Positions 33,002 through 48,616 of a DNA stretch of 64,000 nt are shown here, piece by piece; the stretch's first letter is position 1; the number at the start of each line of letters is the position of its first letter. Both the position numbers and the translations under genes were made by a program. The stretch comes from Scolanthus callimorphus (lineage: Eukaryota > Cnidaria > Anthozoa > Actiniaria > Edwardsiidae). The notes beneath the pieces are model-generated. The model did not search any database and was not told the origin of the DNA. It saw only the letters and a program-made list of their open reading frames with translations. Location: the NCBI GenBank assembly GCA_033964015.1, contig CM066913.1, positions 11,650,953-11,714,952 of the forward strand. Direction: 5' to 3'.

Positions 33002-36000
33002 ATGCGAAGTACAGTTTCAAGGTTATTGCTGTCTTGGCTGGGTTTAGCATCCCTGTTTGTCTCAGTACTAGCAAGTATTCGCGGCAAACAGCCGCCTAGC
33101 CACTATCGATTATTTCTTGATGGGAAACTCATTCTTGGAGGGATAGCTCGTCTGCACAGGGAAGAGAGTCCAGGCACGTAAGTACTTTGAGGACGCTTTG
33201 CAAATATTTTTGTTTTGCTTTACGAAACTGGCCTCTACAGTAAACAAACCCCGATGGAAATACTTGTGCATATCATTTGAATTTCCTTTTTATTTCACTC
33301 GATTCTCCTTTGTGCATGGCTATTTGTCAGGTGCGGTGATTTCTACACCCCTGGTCTGGGTCGAGCAGAAGCCATGATCTACGCGGTTAAGACCATCAAC
33401 GCCGATGACTCCATATTACCCAACATCTCCCTCGGCCTCGACATCAGGGACTTCTGCCAAGACCCCGTCATGGCCGCTAGATATGCGTATAATTTTGCTA
33501 TAGCTTCAGATCTTAACTGCGCTTGCGTGAAATGTACACCTGATCACCGATGCACGTGCCTTACTGGGGTGATACCATCTGGAGCATGCGCAATGGATCC
33601 TCAGTCCGATACTAGTGTGACATACCCTGTGGCTGCTATAGTTGGAGCGCTAACCTCCCGAGCTGCAATCCCATTGGCTAATTTTCTTCAGGCGGTCCAA
33701 ATACCTCTTATAGACGCTACGGCGACCAGTGAGGAGCTCAGTTTGGAGCGCTATGAAAATTTCTTTCGCACAATACCCTCAGACGTCAATCAAGCTAAGG
33801 CTGTGGCGGATATCATTGATGCGTTTCACTGGAGGTATTACTGACAATTATCGTCTCGGGCTGTTTTGGATTGAAAAGATAACCCACTTTGGTTTCAACA
33901 ACCACTGAATCCTATGGCGCGTAAGATAACCCGAAATGATCAGCAAAAAATAAGTACAGACAACTAGCTATCTCAAGCCATTTTATACGGCGAATGATAT
34001 TAACAATAGGGATGCTCCAGTCGGGTGCACTATCGTGGCATAGATTACCCGAGGAAATGTGATGTTTACAACGAATTGGAACATCAAACCCGAGGGAAAC
34101 TATCCACATAGTGCCAACCCTATTGATGTTATTGTACAACGATAAATTTTGAGCGAAAATTGGCCGATAGTCGCCCACAAAAGGGAGCACTATCCATATC
34201 ATGTGATCACTCTCGGCCAATGAAAATGCGCCAACGTCATTTAGTGTTGCATTGTAACTGGAATATGGAATTCATGTGCAATCCTCTGGTGTTCTTACGC
34301 GGGATTATAGTAAGATCACATACGTAATATCGTGAAATGACAGGAACTATGATGACATTAGCCTGGGATTCCATGATAACACGCGGGATTTCTTGGTGAC
34401 CCGCAGGATTTCATGATAACACGCGGGATTCCATGATAACACGCGGGATTTCATGATAACCCGCGGGATTCCATGATAACCCGCGGGATTTCTTGGTGAC
34501 CCGCAGGATTTCATGATAACACGCGGGATTCCATGACAACACGCGGGATTTCATAATCCGCGGGATTCCATGATAACCCGCGGGATTTCTTGGTGACCCG
34601 CAGGATTTCTTGGTAACAAGTGCAATAGCATAATAATACGTGTTTCCATGTTTGTTTCAGGTACGTGGCGGCAGTAGCTGTGGACGACTCGTACGGACGC
34701 CATGGAGTACTAGCTCTAGAGCGCGAGTCCGCGCTCCGGGGTAACAAGTTCTGCTTGGAGCGCGTTAGCTTCATCCCCCTGTCTAACTATACCGCTAGCC
34801 TCCGCCGTATCGTGTCTGTCTTCAAGGAGCGGCAGACTGTCAAGGTGATCATCTGTGGAGCCACTCCTATCAAGGGCGTGACCTGCTAATAGAGGCAGCC
34901 AAACAGAGACTTACCGATAGGGTGTGGATCTTTAGTGAAGCCCTAGCGATGGTCAAACCAGAGTTCTTCCCTTTGCAGGCGGGCATTGCCGCAACCGGTA
35001 GGTCATGCTTAAATTACAATATTATGACCATCTCGAGAAGTGCACAAAGAAACGATGTTCATGAGTTTGCTCCAAAGGTCAAGTTTGGATCGTAATAAAA
35101 TTTTGATTCACGGGATAATACTATAATGAGCTCACTTCCCTTTTCAGGTGTCCACCTTGGCGTGCAACTACCTCGCATCACTAATCTCACAGGGTTCTAC
35201 CACTACCTGAAATCCAGGCTGAAAGAGGGACGTCCTCACTGCGCATGTTTGGTGGAAGGAGTTCTGGCATCTGAAGGCTCCTCGGTCGTGCTCCCGTAAT
35301 GACCACGCCCACAAATGTCAGGATACGAAATCTACCGAGGAATTGCTAGAGACTATGGTGGACGATTTCGCGCCCTATATTATCGATGCCATCTACACGG
35401 CTGCGCGTGCGCTAGACGCGATATATAAGTGTAACAACACATTGCGGGCGCAAGGATGCCCTCAGCGTGAGCCGACAGTCCGACCTGCGGATGTAGGGAG
35501 GTTTGTACGCGAGGTCGAGTTCCCGGGCGTCACCGGTAGGGTTCAACTTGACCGAGCAGGTGACCCAGTGGACGCGTCATACGAGATAGTCTACTTCGAC
35601 TTCACAAAAGCACAAGGGAAAGAGTCTCTCAGTAAAATCTTGGTGGGCTCATGGAGGAAGAGTCGCAAAGACAGGTTGCATTTTAACGAGGCAGCCATGT
35701 CGTGGGGCAGGGAAGGTGTCAAAAGACGAAACAGGCCTCCTGCATCTGCGTGCTTAGCTGAGTGTAAGCCTGGAGAGTTCAAAGCGATCACGACGAACTG
35801 TTGTTGGAAATGCCTGAAATGCCAAGACGGTAGTATAAGCCAAGAGTATGGCGCGCCCAACTGTAGCAAGTGCACGCAGATACAGGTCCCCAACGAAGAG
35901 CACACGGAATGTTTGGACTTGATGGTGGTCAATATTTACTGGACTGACTTCAGTGCCATTATTCTCGTGTTTATCATCTTTGTAGGACTATCAGTAAACA

Positions 36001-36832
36001 TCTGGGCTGCGTACAACTTCATTCGCTTTCGACAAACTCCAATCGTCAAGGCGTCTAACAAAGTCTACACTTTCCTACTACTCTTCGGCATAGCCTTGTG
36101 TTTTCTCTTGGCTCTCCTTTACGTCGCCAAGCCCTCCCCGATTCTGTGTGCAGTCCTCAAGCCCATGCGATTCATTATCTACACTTTATGTTGCTCTGCC
36201 CTGTTCCTAAAGACCATGCAGATCGTGCACGCCTTTAACGTGTCACGAATCAAGAATTGGATTGGTGTGTTTATCTGCAGCACACGCCGGCAAGTACTGG
36301 TGTTCCTAGCAACCCTCAGCATCCAGATCTGTCTAGCAGCCCTCTGGGTGACCTTTGACCCCCACACGTGTATATCAGTGTTGTCCCCAAGACACACGTG
36401 CTCTACAAGTGCAAGCCGTTCAAACACACCGTGGGGCAGGCCCTGGAAAACCTCATGCTCGTCTACTTGCTCTCAATGGCTGCGTTATGCACCTTTTACG
36501 CTTTCCGTGCTAGAAATCTCCCAGCAAACTTCAATGAAGCCAAATACATCAGCTTCTCACTGTACATCTTCTTACTGTCTTGGGTGGTGTACCAGCCCAT
36601 TGACTATGCCCTAGAGGGGTGGTATGTGGCAGTTTTGTCAGCTGCTACTATACTACTAAGTTCCTATGGACTGCTAGGTTGTATATTCACACCTAAACTG
36701 TACATTATGGTTCGGCATCCTGAGCGCAATACTGCAGAATTTGTCCGTGCTGAGCTGCGTAACAATACTGTTAACAGATCATGTAATAATCAGAGCTCTA
36801 TGCACTCTTGCCATGGTGGCTCACCAGTATAA
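33002..36832 (+). CDS. Class C GPCR, calcium-sensing-receptor-like, with three frame breaks
   Basis: Four exons: 33002-33177, 33331-33834, 34661-34997 and 35148-36832, about 900 codons. Order: signal peptide (about residues 1-24); Venus-flytrap ligand domain (ILGGIARL, AMIYAVKTIN, FFRTIPSDVNQAKAVADII, VDDSYGRHG); nine-cysteine linker (CLAEC...CCWKCLKC...CSKC...C, 35751-35922); seven membrane helices (about 35930-36690) with TPIVKASNK and FNEAKYISFSLYIF; tail with PKLYIMVRHPERNT. The flytrap resembles CaSR/GPRC6A more than glutamate receptors; the ligand is not predictable. Three single-base frame breaks occur: a missing base at 34871-34880, an extra base at about 35231-35258, and a missing base at a C run (36359-36363). 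Sequence on both sides of each remains well conserved, so assembly error or a very young pseudogene are both possible. AATAAA is at 36946-36951. Confidence 0.82.
34364..34615. repeat. Minisatellite in GPCR intron 2
   Basis: About 13 head-to-tail units of 18-21 bp built on GCGGGATTYCATGATAACAC, with CTTGGTGACCCGCAGG variants recurring as a higher-order pattern. It ends about 45 bp before the exon 3 acceptor. Confidence 0.9.
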
Positions 36833-37698
36833 CTCAAAATGAGAGGCCTTTTTCACTGTCTGTCTTCATAATCTTGAAGTGCTTCTAGTTTATTTCTTTG
36901 GCTATGAGAGTTAATTGGTTTCTGCTGTGTCCCATGACTAAATTAAATAAATCAAACACAAACAACAAGGAAAGTAAATGAAACTCCAACCTCTCTACCA
37001 CCTTGACACAAAAAACTACCAGTAAAAGTGCCAGATGAATTAAATGATAAACAGTGTTTGGCAAGTTTGAAAAGAAAGTCTACCATCAAAGTATTCTAAT
37101 ACTAATGATAATGACTTTTTCTCTAGTGGAAAATTGGCCACACATATCTGATAATTGGTCGGACATTTGACAATTTTGATCGGACAATGTCTAATGACTG
37201 GCAGTAATTTCCAGCTTTGAGTTTGCACCCAAACTGTACATTATGGTTCTGCATCTTGTAAAATGAGCCAGTCTGATTGCACCCATTGTCATCCCAGCGC
37301 TTTAAGTTGAGGCATAAGTGCAGCTCAAATTTTAAACATAGACACAAAAGTGCAACCTACTATAAATATGATCATGAAGTTATATTCCATAATATAACAA
37401 ATTTATAGGTTTGCTGTTAATAAAACATGAACCTATATAATTGGAGATCACACCTCGTAAAACTATGCCTATGTTTCTCCTATTAATGTCAAGCCTTGCA
37501 TCCCATTCAGATTATGTGATGATTTATTTGGGAGGATACCACAACATACTCTCATACTAACAGGTTATTCTAACCTCCCAAAATGAGCTATCACATATTT
37601 TTAAATAGGGTTGTAAACACAGTATTGCAGTAGGGTTAGTAAGGAGCATTGTAGTGCTGTCTAAATTTCATAATAAATGCTTTAGCTATATACAATGA
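36833..37698. other. Convergent 3' region of GPCR and archaemetzincin genes
   Basis: Contains the GPCR 3' UTR with AATAAA at 36946 and again at 37672. The archaemetzincin gene ends here from the other strand. No other gene is seen. Confidence 0.5.
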
Positions 37699-40600
37699 TT
37701 ATATGTCTGTAGTAATAAACTGTAGTCTACGACTGACCCAATCAGCCTCTGCACTCATTCCATGACTTGTGAAGAATCCCAGGAGCTGGGGAGAAAAATA
37801 TACATGTACATGGTGATGTACAAAAGGACACCATCAAAAGCAGTAATCACATAAACAGATTAAACAATTGCAATAAGAGTTACCCCTTTGTATCTCTGAA
37901 CAATATCAAATCCACAAAGTCTTTGTAACTTGTGAAGATCTACAGGGCACAAATGGATAGGTTGTGCTGAAAACAAAGACAACATTATGAGCTGCTTTTT
38001 ATTACTTTTGATTAGGGGTTTGGTGCAATATCTTAATCACTCCAAGTAAATATAATACATGATGAACTTACTGAAATCCTCTTGTAAATGACCTGATCCA
38101 TTCATACAACAGGCATACCAAATACAGTGGTCAATGCCAAACAAGTGGGCTATTTCATGTACTAGAAGTTTGCAGCTGCGCTGTCAAAAAAAATCAAATA
38201 GATATTAATAATGTCCATGATAGTTAGAAGGGAAAGGATAGCTTTTAACAGTGACAGTGATAGATTGGTCCTCACAATATTTGTATTGATCTCTTCAAAC
38301 TCAGAGCAAACCTGCAACATGAGGGATTTCCTCTCATCCTCTTTGAATTGTCCCGTTTCTTCCATTTCATACCAGAACTCAGTAGAAAACTCTAGTGCTG
38401 GATCATACCTGGCAAAGCTGAACACCTAAAAATAGCAGATAATATTGTAGTCTAATTTGCACAATGTAATTTACCAGAAATCAGAATTCAACATATCTTT
38501 TTATAAATGCCTGAGAAAACATACTGCCACTGCATGCTTTCCCGATGCCATTCCTGCCACAAACAAGTCTGGATCCTCCTCATACAAGTCTGACATGGTT
38601 AATGCAATCAGGCATAGAGCATCTTCTGGAAGGTTGTTGTGTAAAAGTTTTAGAATCCCATGAACTTTCAGCTGTACAGCTCCTTCGAGGAAACAAAAAA
38701 ACATTGCTATGAAATGGTTGTTAATGACCAATGAAACACACATTTCAATTTGAATTACCATCCTGCCATCTGTGCTGAAGTTCACAAAGCTTGGCTTTTA
38801 TCCTAGAGCTTTTTCTCCTTGTCGGATCAGCTGTGTCCTTGTCATGTGAATTGTCTCCATCAAATCCACACCATATAACAGGTCCATCTTGTCTCAACAA
38901 ACAAAATATCACATTAAATGATTGTCAACTTCTCCTGACATGTTGTTTTGCATGCACATGGAGGTAAACTTTTGGATGTGCTAGCAGGTGTTGACAGGGC
39001 AAGTCTAAGGTTAAAAAGCTGAGGCTGAGACATCAGAGACAACTGTGCATTCTCTATCAATTGCCAAAGCCAGTTAAAAAAATGGGAATTTTGGCAAGCT
39101 GCACTTGCGCATATTTTGCTTGTAGAGGCAATTACAGCGCGACTACGTCAACCGGGCCATTTTGTAAGAAGTTAGCCAATCAGAAAGCGAGTACAGAACA
39201 AAGGATCTCGACTTGAGATCTGAGACACCGAAATATCGCTTTTCTCGTAAAAATTCTGGAAATTATGGGCAGAAATAACTTCAAAACACTTAATTACTCA
39301 TCGTCAGATGTATTGCAGGTATTAAATTTGCTTAAAATGGTTTGGATATCTAAATGACAAACTTTTTACGGGATGGCCCGGTTGACGTAGTCGCACAGTA
39401 AAGAAACAATTTCTTTTTTCTAAATAGAAAAAAACATGGGTGAGAAATAAGACAAAGAAAACATGGATTTTGATACAAGAGTTAAGGGAGCCTCGTCATG
39501 TGGAGCCTCGCTCTGTGAGGATTTCCCGGCCCTCGGGCAAAAGCTAGTAAATAATAAATAATAAATAAATAGTTTTAAATTTTCACGTGTCCCTGTACCT
39601 CCCCCATGGGAGGGATCTGGGGACTACATTATTCCACTACCATCAGTTTAAATGAGAATGCTTTGTCTCCAAGCAAGTCCATATATGGTGCTAAGGGCCT
39701 GTTCACATGAGGTGAGTTGTCTTGGGACACACGCCTAAATCGAGGAATGCTCACTGGCACTTAGAATTTTTTCTAAACAAGCGCTCACCTACAGAAATGA
39801 AAAAAAGAATTATGAAAATCATCAGGGTTCGAACCTGTAACTTTCCAGTTACTATACCCAAACCCTAACCACTACGCTATGAGTGAATTCGCTGGTTCGG
39901 ACAGCTCGTTTTATTGATTCACTCACTCACTCACTATCCGTTTAACGTCATCTTCCACCGCCGGGCAGGTTAGACGTTGCATGGCTCTTCACAGCCCTCT
40001 TCCAACCCTTGCGATCGGTTGCTAGGGCAGGTGCTATTCCCGACACAGCAAGATCATTTGAGGTGACCTCGGTCCAAGTTTTTCTTGGTCGGCCCCTTCG
40101 TCTGCGCCCCACAACTTCAAAGTTCCTGATCGTTGAGATGGGGCTTGAACTCTGAGCTCTCTCGACATGGCCAAACCATCGCAGACGAGCACTGCGAAGT
40201 GCCGTCTCAATACTGGTAATACCAAGCCTGTCTCGGATAGTGATAAGGTTTGTATCATCGTCAGGCTTCAGGTTGCACATCCACCTCAACATGGCCCTCT
40301 CATTCCTTTCAAGTTTTGCCAGATCCGACATCCTTGGGGCCCAGCACTCGCCACCGTAAAGCATGGCACCCCTGACACAGCTTGCATACACCTTCCCACG
40401 CGTTCTCAGTGACAAACTCTTGCAGGAAAGTACCGGCAACAGCTCCCTGAATTTTCCCCAGGCCGTTCTCACTCTTGTTATTATGGCAGCCTCGCAGCCA
40501 CCACCAGCACAGATGGTATCACCGAGATAACAAAAGGAGTCTGTTACTTCTAGGCGCTGATCGTCCACCATTACATGGTCACTTGGCCTACCGTCAATTG

Positions 40601-41790
40601 GGCGAGAAGTACCTTGGCACCTGCTGCAGCGGAACAATGGATCGGAGGTCAACCTGCCAGGAATGTTGCTGCACTTCTTGTGAACCCAGTGGGAACACCC
40701 ATTGCAAAAGATGGAGTTACTTCCGACTCCCTTCCTGCATACAGCACATGGGAACTTTCCTGAGTCTTTCAGGGAGTTCAGTACCTTAATAGTATTAATC
40801 TTTAATAGAACGAGGCATATACTATAAAAATATACTAAAACGATGTATAACCCTTATCCTGACTACTAGTCTTGATAGTTCAGATATTTTGAATGTTTTT
40901 AGGTCAATTTGAAGTAATATTATCAAAAATATCGTTAAATTATTCGTGGTGAGCATTCCTCCATTTAGGAATGACGGTCTTGGGGGTGAATATATCCCTG
41001 TGTCCCAAGTTATCATTAAGTGAGACAAGTTTATACAATGTCACATGCAACCAAGAGAACTCTAGAGGTAGGGATAACTCAGTCTGGAAGGTAGGGATAT
41101 CCAAGGTGCTATATGATCCATGTGACCAGTTTTACGCTAAGAGAACTCATGGACCAGGGACAATGCTGATGTGTTACTTTCTTGCTGTGAAACCAGACCA
41201 GAAATTGTCCCCATCCCCCCCCCCCCCCCCCCCCCAAGAGAACTTGCCCTCGGCCCCCTGTGTGAACAGGCCCAAAGACCCTTCTCACTTCTTAAATTTT
41301 ATTGGCCCCCACCTTTATCCTTGGGCAATCTCAACTGCACCTTCGGTAGCACTACTACTGGCAGCATATAGAACAAGCGGGCGTAGCGCGCGAGCTCATT
41401 AATGTCCGGACTCATGTCATCAAAATCTCCCAAGGGAAGGATGTAAACTTTGCCATCGGGGTACTTGTCTCTCATGTTTTCGCCGTCCCTTACGAATCTA
41501 AGTTCTGGTCGCCAAATCTTGTCACATAACCATGGGCAAGTTGATAAAAAGGTTTTCAAGCTTTGCCCTTGTTCTTTGTATTGCGCTAACCAGTCGTCAA
41601 CGGACGATGGTCGGGGGACACTTTGAAAAAAATCCCCTCCAGCATCGTATTCCCGTGTGATTTCTGAGTTTGCAAGTCCAAGTGCCCGCTGTATTTGCCG
41701 GTTTGTTGGGAGTGTGAAGCCTGGAGCAAATGAAATACCCGAAGTTTTTTGTTTTCTTTTCTTTCGTATGTTGTGACTTTTTGCCGCCAT
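37699..41790 (-). CDS. AMZ2: Archaemetzincin (AMZ-type zinc metallopeptidase), complete
   Basis: Seven exons (transcript order): 41313-41790, 38759-38887, 38525-38682, 38312-38425, 38072-38180, 37884-37966 and 37699-37785. All phases match for 386 codons (385 aa). The catalytic exon carries CKLLVHEIAHLFGIDHCIWY followed by ACCMNGSGHLQED and then LCPVDLHKLQ. That is HExxHxxGxxH plus the archaemetzincin cysteines and CP-KL block, binding catalytic and structural zinc. VFSFARYDP is also characteristic. Archaemetzincins are aminopeptidase-like metzincins of poorly known physiology. I cannot separate AMZ1 from AMZ2 orthology with confidence. Intron 1 (2.4 kb) holds a LINE tail, a tRNA-derived fragment and a MITE. 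The exon 1/2 junction is the least certain, since exon 2 encodes a poorly conserved linker. The start lies 219 bp from EIF2B2, head to head. Confidence 0.92.
39135..39398. repeat. TA-flanked MITE, second copy
   Basis: The ends CAGCGCGACTACGTCAACCG and CGGTTGACGTAGTCGCACAG match the nested element at 14531-14852. It is flanked by TA, lies in opposite orientation, and lacks the internal 56-bp duplication. Confidence 0.92.
39820..39893 (-). repeat. tRNA-derived SINE or tRNA pseudogene
   Basis: The minus strand carries a pol III A box (TAGCGTAGTGGTTAG) and a B box (GGTTCGAACCC) about 35 bases apart, with a tRNA-like order. The acceptor stem and anticodon arm do not form a clean cloverleaf by eye, so a functional tRNA is unlikely. 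A T-rich stretch follows the B box. Confidence 0.6.
39924..40790 (-). mobile_element. LINE 3' end (post-RT ORF2 tail) with (TGAG)n tail
   Basis: Minus-strand reading has a zinc-knuckle-like FPCAVCRKGVGSNSIFCNG segment, then DSFCYLGDTICAGGG, GECWAPRMSDLAKLERNER, LRWFGHVER and RRRGRPRKTW, the usual C-terminal sequence after reverse transcriptase in RTE/Jockey-like elements. The frame ends SNLPGGGR, then a short (TGAG)n repeat at about 39924-39940. It is 5'-truncated, without the RT catalytic core, in AMZ intron 1. Confidence 0.85.
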
Positions 41791-42009
41791 TTTAATAACT
41801 AAACACGAGCCTGCGGAAAGTCGTACAGTGGGAGTCTGTTACAAATGTGTGCGCGCATAGTTTTTAAAAAGCAACCGCGGCGGCTCAAAAAAGAATGAAA
41901 AAAAGAAAAGATGGTGGTCAGAACGACAGAACGCTGTTAATTTGAGGCGCAAATATTTGCATTTCTAGTAGTTGAGAATTATTTTTTTCGAGGCTGATTT
42001 ATTTCTATT
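41791..42009. promoter_or_regulatory. AMZ/EIF2B2 divergent promoter region
   Basis: Only 219 bp separate the ATGs of AMZ (-) and EIF2B2 (+). The interval is free of repeats and holds a CCGCGGCGGC block at about 41876. A shared bidirectional promoter is inferred from spacing. Confidence 0.45.
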
Positions 42010-47029
<5,020 letters not shown>

Positions 47030-47904
47030 CTGGTAAGATAATTTGAAACGGGTTATTTGAGTTAAAGGTCTACATCTACTTTTAGGTCCACTAAATGCTT
47101 GACATTTCTCTGGACCTCTCAACTCCTAATACAATCTGTTGGTTAATGGATTTTCTTAGCATCACCAACAGAACTAAGCTCCAGGGGGAACTCCAAGTCT
47201 GGGTACTCAACTTTTTGGGTCGGTTGGGTTAAAATCACCGGTAGAGTGCTATCCCTTAGGGGCTTCCAAAGGTCTGCTATCACTTAGGGTGCAGTCTGAA
47301 GCAGTTTCTGTACGAAAACCCCAAATTGTTATTTTATCCCGAGTTTTAGTTTCTTATACACTAGCCTAAAACCTGCTCAGCATTTGCACTTCGGTTTAGA
47401 TCGTGACAAACGTTAGTGTAACAAGAGCCACGCATATTGCCATCTCTTAGGGGTGTATTTCATTTTTGCTGTCGAGCAACATGACCAACATGACAAGATC
47501 TGTAAAGGTGTGAAAGGGCAAGTGAAAAGTGTTGTACATTCTTAGAGGAAGATAACTTTGTGTATTTTTTCTGGCAGGCAAAAGACTCATCCGGAGGTTC
47601 ATATGCTATACCTTGACAGAGCGCTTTTTAAAGGGCTTAATTGTAATTAATGAAAAATAAATTATCTGTGCAATTCATTTTGTGTGGATTTATGCGCCAC
47701 GCTTCCTAGTAAAGAGTGTTCGATCTAAAGCGTCGTGGTCGGAAGGGCAAGATAGTGAACATGACAATAAATTAAACTCGAATTTACATTTATTTAATTC
47801 CTTTTGTATTTTAGCTTTACAGATTTCAAATCGATCATGCTACTATTAGATTTTGACCATCCGTTATCCTTCCTTTGTTCGTGATTCCCCGGTTGCGTCT
47901 CTTC

Positions 47905-48616
47905 CTATTTATGCTGGTCCGACTGAACACCAGTACATCCAACACTGTCAGCCAAGGCACAAATAGCCATCCGCACTTCGCCATCGGGCTAAGGAAACAA
48001 ATGAATAATGCTTTGAAATTAAATTATTATTATTATTATTTGCTGTCAAATAGCACGATCTGCGCTGCTTACGCCGATTTCTCACTTTTTTATTTGCTAG
48101 TCTTGGCAAATCAAATCCTCTCTGCCAAGTGGAGCCTGTCCATAAAGGTGGGTTAGGGGGAAACTCAAAATCTGATAGCAGAGTTAAGCTAGCATTTGTT
48201 AAATGTTATTTTCCGCTTACTTTTAAAGTCGCAATTTCTGTTTGTTGGCTTGCATGGTAGCTGCGCTTCTGTTCTAATAGTTGAATGCGCTTCTGTTCCA
48301 ATTGGCGTGAACTATGTCCCGCTTCATGGTCAAATGAACTTTTCAAGGCTCTGTTTGAGTGGATTGCAGAGTCACCTTTCAATTTGGCCCAGTAAAAAAA
48401 CGCAAGTCCTGTAGAATTTTAACCTCTTCAGCGGGGTATCTATAAAACTGTTTCTACTATTCCCGGCCCATCACCAAACATTGGACTGATCACTCGTACT
48501 TACAGTCCTGGTAAAACTGCGCTTCTTGGCTCGCCACAGATGTGAACGGCGGACACTTGGTCAGTGAGAAAAGATGAGAACACGAGAAGAACGGCAACTA
48601 GTAGGAAGGCCTTCAT
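47905..48616 (-). CDS. Putative small secreted peptide precursor
   Basis: I do not recognise the family. Exon 1 (48504-48616) starts ATG and encodes a clear signal peptide (hydrophobic AFLLVAVLLVF, likely cut after VSA) then VHICGEPRSAVLPG. Exon 2 (48221-48408) has acceptor CTACAG and donor GTAAGC; most of it is open in one frame with two EQKR dibasic sites, as in a processed prohormone. Exon 3 (47905-47988) encodes two cysteines (ICALADSVGC) and ends QSDQHK before TAG. A likely AATAAA is on this strand at about 47790-47795. A run of seven T at about 48394-48400 is one base too long for the phases to agree, so an indel error is suspected. Four cysteines in about 127 residues fit no family I can name. 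The exon 1 call is firm; the whole model is tentative. Confidence 0.45.

Noticed and set aside
34364..34615. CRISPR-like array
   Set aside because: The units are contiguous and variant, without unique spacers, and the DNA is eukaryotic; it is a minisatellite.
34871..34880. Programmed ribosomal frameshift in the GPCR
   Set aside because: No classical slippery heptamer or following fold is evident, and two more breaks of differing sign occur in the same gene.
39820..39893. Functional tRNA gene
   Set aside because: A and B boxes are present but the acceptor and anticodon stems do not form a proper cloverleaf by eye.
47905..48616. Insulin-like peptide identity for the small secreted gene
   Set aside because: It starts CG like a B chain and has dibasic sites, but the Cys spacing (C-x12-C) is off and the last exon lacks the CC...C...C A-chain pattern.
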